38,055 bases of DNA, taken from the NCBI RefSeq assembly GCF_003846185.1, contig NZ_ML123034.1, positions 3,532,948 through 3,571,002 of the forward strand, written 5' to 3'. This document shows, piece by piece, positions 33,219 through 38,055 of this stretch. Under the pieces are notes generated by a model, which worked only from the letters and a program-made list of their open reading frames with translations, did not search any database and was not told the DNA's origin. The DNA is from Streptomyces sp. ADI96-02 (GTDB taxonomy: Bacteria > Actinomycetota > Actinomycetes > Streptomycetales > Streptomycetaceae). Numbering within the stretch: the first letter of the stretch is position 1; each line of letters opens with the position of its first letter. A program made the translations under genes and the position numbers.

Positions 33219-35036
33219 ATGTCAGCGACTCCGCAGAAGAACCGCGCGGCCCGGCGGGTGCTCGCCGCCGCGGCCGGCCTGGCCACCGTGGGCGCGCTCG
33301 TCGCCGCGATGCCGGCGGGAGCCCAGGGCCGCGGCCACGGGCACGGCGACGGCCACGGGCACCAGCCCCGTACCGTCGACGTGCAGTTGCTGTCCTTCAA
33401 CGACCTCCACGGCAACCTGGAGCCCCCGGCCGGCTCCGCCGGCACGGTCTCCGAGAAGCAGGCCGACGGCACCGTGAAGGCCGTCCCGGCCGGCGGCGTC
33501 GAGTACCTGGCGAGCTCGCTGCGCACCGCGCGCAAGGGCAACCCGTACTCCGTCACGGCGGCCGGCGGCGACATGGTCGGCGCGAGCCCGCTGCTGTCGG
33601 GCCTCTTCCACGACGAGCCCACCATCGAGGCGCTGAACGGCCTCGACCTGGACGTCACGGCCGTCGGCAACCACGAGTTCGACGAGGGCGCGGCCGAGCT
33701 GGCCCGCCTCCAGAACGGCGGCTGCCACCCGGTCGAGGGCTGCTACGAGAAGGGCAAGAGGTTCAAGGGCGCGGACTTCCCCTACCTCGCGGCCAACGTG
33801 ACCAAGGAGAAGTCCGGCAGGCCGCTCCTCAAGCCGTACACGGTCTGGAAGAAGAACGGCGTCCGGATCGGCTTCATCGGCGTGACCCTGGAGGGCACCC
33901 CGAACATCGTCACGGCCAACGGCGTCAAGGGCCTGAAGTTCCACGACGAGGTCGAGACGATCAACAAGTACGCCCGCGAGCTGGACCGCAAGGGCGTGAA
34001 GTCGATCGTCGCGCTGATCCACGAGGGCGGCGCCCCGGCCTCCTCGTCGTACAACTACGACTGCGACAGCCCCGGTCCGGGCGACGGCGTCTCCGGCCCG
34101 GTCGTCGACATCGCCAAGGGCATCACGCCGAAGGTCGACGCGCTGGTCACCGGCCACACCCACCAGGCGTACGCGTGCACCGTCCCGGACCCGTCGGGCA
34201 AGCCGCGCACGGTCACCTCGGCCTCCTCCTTCGGCAAGCTGTACACGGACACCACGCTGACCTACGACCGCCGCACGGACGACATCGTCCGTACGTCGGT
34301 GGAGTCCGCGAACCACGTCGTCTCCCGGGACCAGGCCAAGGCCACCGACATGACCCGGCTGATCGAGCGCTGGAACAAGCTCGCCGCGCCCATCGCCAAC
34401 CGGCCGCAGGGCTGGATCACCGCCGACATCAACGGCCGGGGCTCCACCGCCCTGGAGAAGCCGCTCGGCAGCGTCATCGCCGACGCGCAGTTGGAGGGAC
34501 TGGCCCCGGCCGACAAGGGCGGCGCGCAGATCGCCCTCATGAACCCGGGCGGCATCCGCGCGGACCTGGTCCACAAGGCGTCCGGCGGTGAGGGCGACGG
34601 GGTCGTCACGTACGGCGAGGCGTTCACCGTCCAGCCGTTCACCAACATGATGAACGTGGTCGACCTCACCGGCGCGCAGCTGGTCACCGCGCTCCAGCAG
34701 CAGGTCAGCGGCTCCAACGAGGCCAGCCCGAAGATCCTCCAGGTCTCGAAGGGCCTCACCTACACGCTGGACCTCACGAAGACCGGCGCGTCCCGCGTGG
34801 TCGCCGACTCCGTCAAGCTGAACGGCGCGGCGATCGACCCGGCCGCGACCTACCGCGTCGCGATGAACGAGTTCCTGGCGGGCGGCGGCGACGGCTTCGC
34901 GGCGCTCGGCCAGGGCACGAACAAGCTGGTCGGCGCGTCCGACCTGGACCTGTTCAACGCCTACCTGGCGGCCCACTCCACGGCCGCCGCGCCGCTGGCC
35001 CCGCCGGCGACGGACCGGATCACGGTCATCCAGTAG
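33219..35036 (+). CDS. Secreted 5'-nucleotidase (UshA-like)
   Basis: 605 residues. A Sec signal peptide (about 1-35, cleavage near AGAQG) is followed by a His/Gly-rich strip (GHGHGDGHGH, 39-48). The metallophosphatase domain shows LSFNDLHGNLEP (58-69), GGDMVG (116-121), AVGNHEFDEGA (148-158), an IHEGG segment and TGHTHQAY (311-318), which supply the two-metal ligands. The C-terminal 5'-nucleotidase domain (about 420-600) has MNPGGIRADL, the substrate-stacking FTVQPFTNMM and GGGDGF. It releases phosphate from extracellular nucleotides or UDP-sugars. ATG at 33219 has AAGGGG just upstream. A hairpin terminator follows. It corresponds by position to SCO4152. Confidence 0.93.
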   Translation: MSATPQKNRAARRVLAAAAGLATVGALVAAMPAGAQGRGHGHGDGHGHQPRTVDVQLLSFNDLHGNLEPPAGSAGTVSEKQADGTVKAVPAGGVEYLASSLRTARKGNPYSVTAAGGDMVGASPLLSGLFHDEPTIEALNGLDLDVTAVGNHEFDEGAAELARLQNGGCHPVEGCYEKGKRFKGADFPYLAANVTKEKSGRPLLKPYTVWKKNGVRIGFIGVTLEGTPNIVTANGVKGLKFHDEVETINKYARELDRKGVKSIVALIHEGGAPASSSYNYDCDSPGPGDGVSGPVVDIAKGITPKVDALVTGHTHQAYACTVPDPSGKPRTVTSASSFGKLYTDTTLTYDRRTDDIVRTSVESANHVVSRDQAKATDMTRLIERWNKLAAPIANRPQGWITADINGRGSTALEKPLGSVIADAQLEGLAPADKGGAQIALMNPGGIRADLVHKASGGEGDGVVTYGEAFTVQPFTNMMNVVDLTGAQLVTALQQQVSGSNEASPKILQVSKGLTYTLDLTKTGASRVVADSVKLNGAAIDPAATYRVAMNEFLAGGGDGFAALGQGTNKLVGASDLDLFNAYLAAHSTAAAPLAPPATDRITVIQ

Positions 35037-35065
35037 TCACCCGACCGCCGCCGGTCGGCGTTGGG

Positions 35066-35103
35066 ACCGGGGCGGCGGGCCGTACGAGGCCCGCCGCCCC
35101 GGT
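35066..35103 (+). terminator. Hairpin terminator after the 5'-nucleotidase gene
   Basis: A perfect 15-bp stem (ACCGGGGCGGCGGGC and its complement) with an 8-nt loop begins 29 bp after the nucleotidase stop. There is no U-tract, as is common in Streptomyces. Confidence 0.8.
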
Positions 35104-35161
35104 GCGTTCCTCCGGCGCCCGGTGGCGCGGTCCGGGGCCGGGGCGCGTCCCCCTCTTCCGG

Positions 35162-35183
35162 TTGTGACGTGCACCCGTCACAA
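35162..35183. promoter_or_regulatory. Dyad operator candidate upstream of the PI-PLC-like gene
   Basis: TTGTGACG-TGCACC-CGTCACAA is a perfect 8-bp inverted repeat with a 6-bp spacer, 50 bp ahead of the phosphodiesterase start. It includes TGTGA/TCACA halves, but their spacing is wider than in a CRP site. The regulator is unknown. Confidence 0.5.
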
Positions 35184-35233
35184 TCCAAGGGCCGCACCCC
35201 GCCGCACCCCCCACGGCCGTTGGAGGCTTCCGC

Positions 35234-36175
35234 ATGTCCGCACCCGTGTCCACCCGCACCTCCCCGTCCGCCCCCGCGCCCGCCGGTCTCACCAGCCGCC
35301 GAGGGTTCCTGGCCGGGGCGCTGGCCGTCTCCGCCACCGCGCTCGTCGGCGTCGGCACGAGCCCCGCCGGGGCGTCGACGCGGGCGGTCCGGGGCACGCA
35401 GGACTGGATGGCCGCGCTGCCCGACTCCCTGGCGTTCCAGCGGATGACCATCCCCGGAACGCACGACTCCGGTGCGCGGTTCGGCGGGCCGTGGAGCGAG
35501 TGCCAGAACACCACCGTCGCCGACCAGTTGAACAGCGGCATCCGCTTCCTCGACGTGCGGTGCCGGATCACCGGGGACTCCTTCGCGATCCACCACGGAG
35601 CCTCGTTCCAGAACATCATGTTCGGCGACGTGCTCATCGCCTGTCGCGACTTCCTCGCGGCGCGGCCGACGGAGACCGTGCTCATGCGGGTCAAGCAGGA
35701 GTACTCGCAGGAGAGCGACGCGGCGTTCCGGCGCATCTTCGACATCTACCTCGACACCAAGGGCTGGCGCTCGCTGTTCCACCTCGACCCGGTGCTGCCC
35801 GCGCTCGGCGGCGCCCGCGGCAAGGTGGTGCTGCTGGCGAACAACGGCGGCCTGCCCGGAGTGCGCTACGGCGACCCCGCGCTCTTCGACATCCAGGACG
35901 ACTACATGGCGGAGCCGTTCGCCAAGTACCCGAAGATCGAGAACCAGTTCCGCAAGGCCGTCCAGCAGCCAGGAAAGCTGTTCATGAACTACGTCTCCAC
36001 GGCCGCGCTGATGCCGCCCCGCTGGAACGCCGACCGGCTCAACCCGCAGGTGCACTCGTTCCTCAACGGCTCCGGCACGGCCGGCTGGACCGGCCTCGGC
36101 ATCGTCCCGCTGGACTTCCCCACCAACCGGTCCGGGCTGGTCGAGACGCTGATCCGGCACAACCCGACCGGCTGA
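35234..36175 (+). CDS. Tat-exported PI-PLC X-domain phosphodiesterase
   Basis: 313 residues. The N-terminus has a twin-arginine signal (SRRGFLAGALAVSAT, 21-35) ending near PAGAS. The mature protein is a bacterial-type PI-PLC X domain: MTIPGTHDSG with catalytic His77, GIRFLDVRCR with the substrate-binding Asp/Arg (107-109), FAIHHG with the second His (121), and the ETVLMRVKQEY strand. Such enzymes cleave phosphatidylinositol or related phosphodiesters. ATG at 35234 has GGAGG 7 nt upstream. It ends 6 bp from the convergent sensor-kinase gene. Its setting beside a secreted nucleotidase suggests extracellular phosphate release, though signalling-lipid cleavage is equally possible. Confidence 0.9.
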   Translation: MSAPVSTRTSPSAPAPAGLTSRRGFLAGALAVSATALVGVGTSPAGASTRAVRGTQDWMAALPDSLAFQRMTIPGTHDSGARFGGPWSECQNTTVADQLNSGIRFLDVRCRITGDSFAIHHGASFQNIMFGDVLIACRDFLAARPTETVLMRVKQEYSQESDAAFRRIFDIYLDTKGWRSLFHLDPVLPALGGARGKVVLLANNGGLPGVRYGDPALFDIQDDYMAEPFAKYPKIENQFRKAVQQPGKLFMNYVSTAALMPPRWNADRLNPQVHSFLNGSGTAGWTGLGIVPLDFPTNRSGLVETLIRHNPTG

Positions 36176-36181
36176 CCCGCC

Positions 36182-37603
36182 TCACAGCTCCGGCGGCGGC
36201 ACCGGCGCGCCCGGCAACCTCAGGGACGCGACCGTCCCGGTGCCCTCGGCCGGGGCGCCGAGGGTGATCTCGCCGCCCGCCTGATGGACCGTACGGGCCA
36301 CGATGGACAGGCCGAGGCCGGAGCCGGGGAGCTGGCGGGCGGACGGCGAGCGCCAGAAGCGCTCGAAGACGTGCGGCAGTTCCTCGGCCGGGATGCCGGG
36401 GCCGCGGTCCCGGACCGTCAGCACGCCCCGGTGCAGCCGTACGTCGACGGCTCCGTGCGGCGGGCTGAACTTCACGGCGTTGTCGAGGACGTTGACGATC
36501 GCCCGCTCCAGGGCGGCCGGTTCGGCCCGTACGTACCAAGGCGCCAGGTCGGCGTCGATCGTCAGCTCGGGGCCGCGCAGCCGGGCGCGCCGGAGCGCGG
36601 TGCGGGCGATGTCGTGCAGGCCCACCACCTGGAGCGGGCCGGGCTGGGCGGCGTCCGGACGGGCCAGTTCCTGGAGGTCGCCGATCAGCGCGGCCAGCTC
36701 CGTCATCTGCGCCTTCACCGAGGCCATCAGCTCCTTGCGGTCCTCCGGCGGGATGACGCGTCCGGTGTCGTCGCTGCGGGCCAGCAGCTCCACGTTCGTA
36801 CGGAGCGAGGTGAGCGGGGTGCGCAGCTCGTGGCCGGCGTCCGCGATCAGCTGGGCCTGGCGGTCGCGGGAGGTGGCCAGAGCCGCGGCCATGGAGTTGA
36901 AGGAGCGCGACAGCCGGGCGATCTCGTCCTCGCCGTCGGCGGGGATGCGGACGGTCAGGTCCTCGGTGCGGGCCACGTGCTCGACCGCCTCGGTCAGCTC
37001 GTCGACCGGGCGCAGGCCCGCGCGGGCCACCCACAGCCCGGCCGCTCCCGCGCCGACGACGCCGATGCCGGAGACGATCAGCAGCACCCAGGCGAGCTGG
37101 GTGAGCGGGTCGGTCACCTGCTTCATGGAGACGGCGACGGAGATGGCGAGGTCGGGTCCGGCGGGCGAGGTGTAGACGCGCATCGCGGTGCCGTTCTCCG
37201 ACTCCGTGGTGTGCGTGGCGTCCTTGCGCTGCCCGAGGGCGACCGCCCGGTCGTCCTCCTGGATCGGGATGGCCGATTTGCCGGGCAGGGTGCAGGGCCG
37301 GTCGCCGGCGGCCGGGACCAGCTGGATCGTGTACGGGCCGGTGACGACCTGGAGGTCGCTGGGCAGCCCGCTCGTGCAGGACGTCGTCAGCAGCCTGGTC
37401 ACGGTGTCGTTGGGCTTGATCTGGGAGAGCGTGGTGTCGAGCTGTTCGGTCAGCCGTTCGCGGGTCGTCACCCAGCAGGCCACCGCCACCGCCGCGACGG
37501 CGACCGCGACCGCCGTGGCGACGAGCATCGCGAGCCGCGACCGCAGCGGCAGGGCGCGCAGCCGCCGGGGCAGCGCGCGGAACCGGTCCGCCTGGCCGGT
37601 CAT
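36182..37603 (-). CDS. Membrane sensor histidine kinase
   Basis: 473 residues. Topology: TM1 (about 24-45), an extracytoplasmic sensor region (46-170) with two cysteines (76 and 104) that could bond, TM2 (171-193), HAMP (194-246), HisKA with the phospho-acceptor His258 in [14 protein letters not shown], then HATPase with N-box [12 protein letters not shown]1 DRGPGIP and G2 GSGLGLSIV. It is of the MprB/EnvZ type. ATG at 37603 overlaps the response-regulator stop (ATGA), so the pair is co-translated. The stimulus is unknown; there is no specific link to PhoR. It corresponds by position to about SCO4155. Confidence 0.92.
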   Translation of the reverse strand: MTGQADRFRALPRRLRALPLRSRLAMLVATAVAVAVAAVAVACWVTTRERLTEQLDTTLSQIKPNDTVTRLLTTSCTSGLPSDLQVVTGPYTIQLVPAAGDRPCTLPGKSAIPIQEDDRAVALGQRKDATHTTESENGTAMRVYTSPAGPDLAISVAVSMKQVTDPLTQLAWVLLIVSGIGVVGAGAAGLWVARAGLRPVDELTEAVEHVARTEDLTVRIPADGEDEIARLSRSFNSMAAALATSRDRQAQLIADAGHELRTPLTSLRTNVELLARSDDTGRVIPPEDRKELMASVKAQMTELAALIGDLQELARPDAAQPGPLQVVGLHDIARTALRRARLRGPELTIDADLAPWYVRAEPAALERAIVNVLDNAVKFSPPHGAVDVRLHRGVLTVRDRGPGIPAEELPHVFERFWRSPSARQLPGSGLGLSIVARTVHQAGGEITLGAPAEGTGTVASLRLPGAPVPPPEL

Positions 37604-38055
37604 CCCTCGCCGCCCGCGCGCAGCGCGTAGCCGACGCCCCGTACGGTGTGGACGAGGCGCGGCTCGCCGCCGGCCTCGGTCTTGCGGCGCAGGTACATCA
37701 CGTACACGTCCAGGGAGTTGGAGCTGGGTTCGAAGTCGAAGCCCCAGACCGCCTTCAGGATCTGCTCCCGGGTCAGCACCTGGCGCGGGTGGGCCAGGAA
37801 CATCTCCAGGAGGGTGAACTCGGTGCGGGTCAGCTCGACCCGGCGCGCGCCGCGGGTGACCTCGCGGGTGGCGAGGTCCATGCGCAGGTCGGCGAAGGCG
37901 AGGACGTCGTCGTCGGGCACGTCCGCGCCGGCCGCCGAGGCGTAGGAGCTGCGGCGCAGCAGGGCCCGGATGCGGGCGAGGAGTTCGTCCAGCTCGAACG
38001 GCTTGACCAGGTAGTCGTCCGCGCCCGCGTCGAGACCGGTGACCCGGTCCCCGAC
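37600..38055 (-). CDS. OmpR-family response regulator, 5' end outside window
   Basis: The last 151 residues are visible. They contain the end of a receiver domain, [20 protein letters not shown] with the conserved Lys, and a complete winged-helix DNA-binding domain: [52 protein letters not shown] and [12 protein letters not shown]. The phospho-acceptor Asp lies beyond the window edge. The gene is the first of the pair with the kinase and is transcribed leftward. The MprA/TcrA-like sequence suggests a typical actinobacterial envelope or stress two-component system. Confidence 0.92.
   Translation of the reverse strand, partial: VGDRVTGLDAGADDYLVKPFELDELLARIRALLRRSSYASAAGADVPDDDVLAFADLRMDLATREVTRGARRVELTRTEFTLLEMFLAHPRQVLTREQILKAVWGFDFEPSSNSLDVYVMYLRRKTEAGGEPRLVHTVRGVGYALRAGGEG

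Noticed and set aside
35162..35183. CRP binding site
   Set aside because: TGTGA and TCACA halves are 10 bp apart instead of the expected 6, so it is listed only as an unassigned dyad.

Overview
The window is chromosomal DNA of a Streptomyces or a very close relative. It has very high G+C with third-position G/C bias, many GTG/TTG starts, 4-nt start/stop overlaps, and a gene order that I recognise from memory as matching the S. coelicolor region around SCO4126 to SCO4156. No rRNA, tRNA or CRISPR array was seen. It looks like core chromosome with one accessory-looking insertion.

Region 1 (about 285-8246, leftward). A degenerate IS110-type transposase fragment (285-530) lies beyond the end of a six-gene membrane-protein operon, transcribed cmdF-E-D-C-B-A. 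Read together the products look like a trimmed, chromosomal type IV secretion/conjugation-like machine: CmdA is VirD4-like with a degenerate P-loop, CmdB is a VirB4-like ATPase core, CmdC has VirB3-like membrane segments plus what may be the missing VirB4 N-domain, CmdD is VirB6/TrbL-like, CmdE is VirB8-like and CmdF is a small two-helix protein. A two-domain peptidoglycan hydrolase (lytic transglycosylase plus NlpC/P60, 15476-16486) fits as the wall-opening partner.

Region 2 (9162-15202, rightward). This is the most unusual part: two related modules, each an alpha/beta-hydrolase (DUF1023 type) followed by a paralogous lipoprotein through a 4-nt overlap. The hydrolase and lipoprotein parts are conserved, but the hydrolase N-termini are unrelated. 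Copy 1 has a helical ESX-like N-domain and a small helical partner gene upstream. Copy 2 has four membrane helices, a pilin-type class III signal motif and a Gly/Thr-rich stalk. Copy 1 is visibly richer in A/T than its surroundings. The layout resembles a polymorphic effector/immunity or surface-enzyme system next to a secretion machine.

Region 3 (15476-20194). Wall hydrolase, PAP2 phosphatase, a small cysteine-containing protein, an LppX/LprG-like lipoprotein, a 65-residue conserved small protein and a CsoR copper repressor with a recognisable operator.

Region 4 (20498-31432). Phosphate and polyphosphate block: DUF47 protein plus Pit low-affinity transporter (rightward) converge on pstS-pstC-pstA-pstB (leftward). 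A clear PHO box of 11-nt repeats lies before pstS. Upstream on the same strand is ppk-CHAD-Nudix, with translational overlaps, and before it a MerR-type regulator with a perfect 32-bp palindrome and a long gene-free leader.

Region 5 (32005-38055). mshD (mycothiol synthase), a secreted 5'-nucleotidase, a Tat-exported PI-PLC-like phosphodiesterase, and a sensor kinase/response regulator pair, the latter cut by the window edge. Secreted nucleotidase and phosphodiesterase, Pit, Pst and Ppk together make this a phosphate-acquisition and storage neighbourhood.
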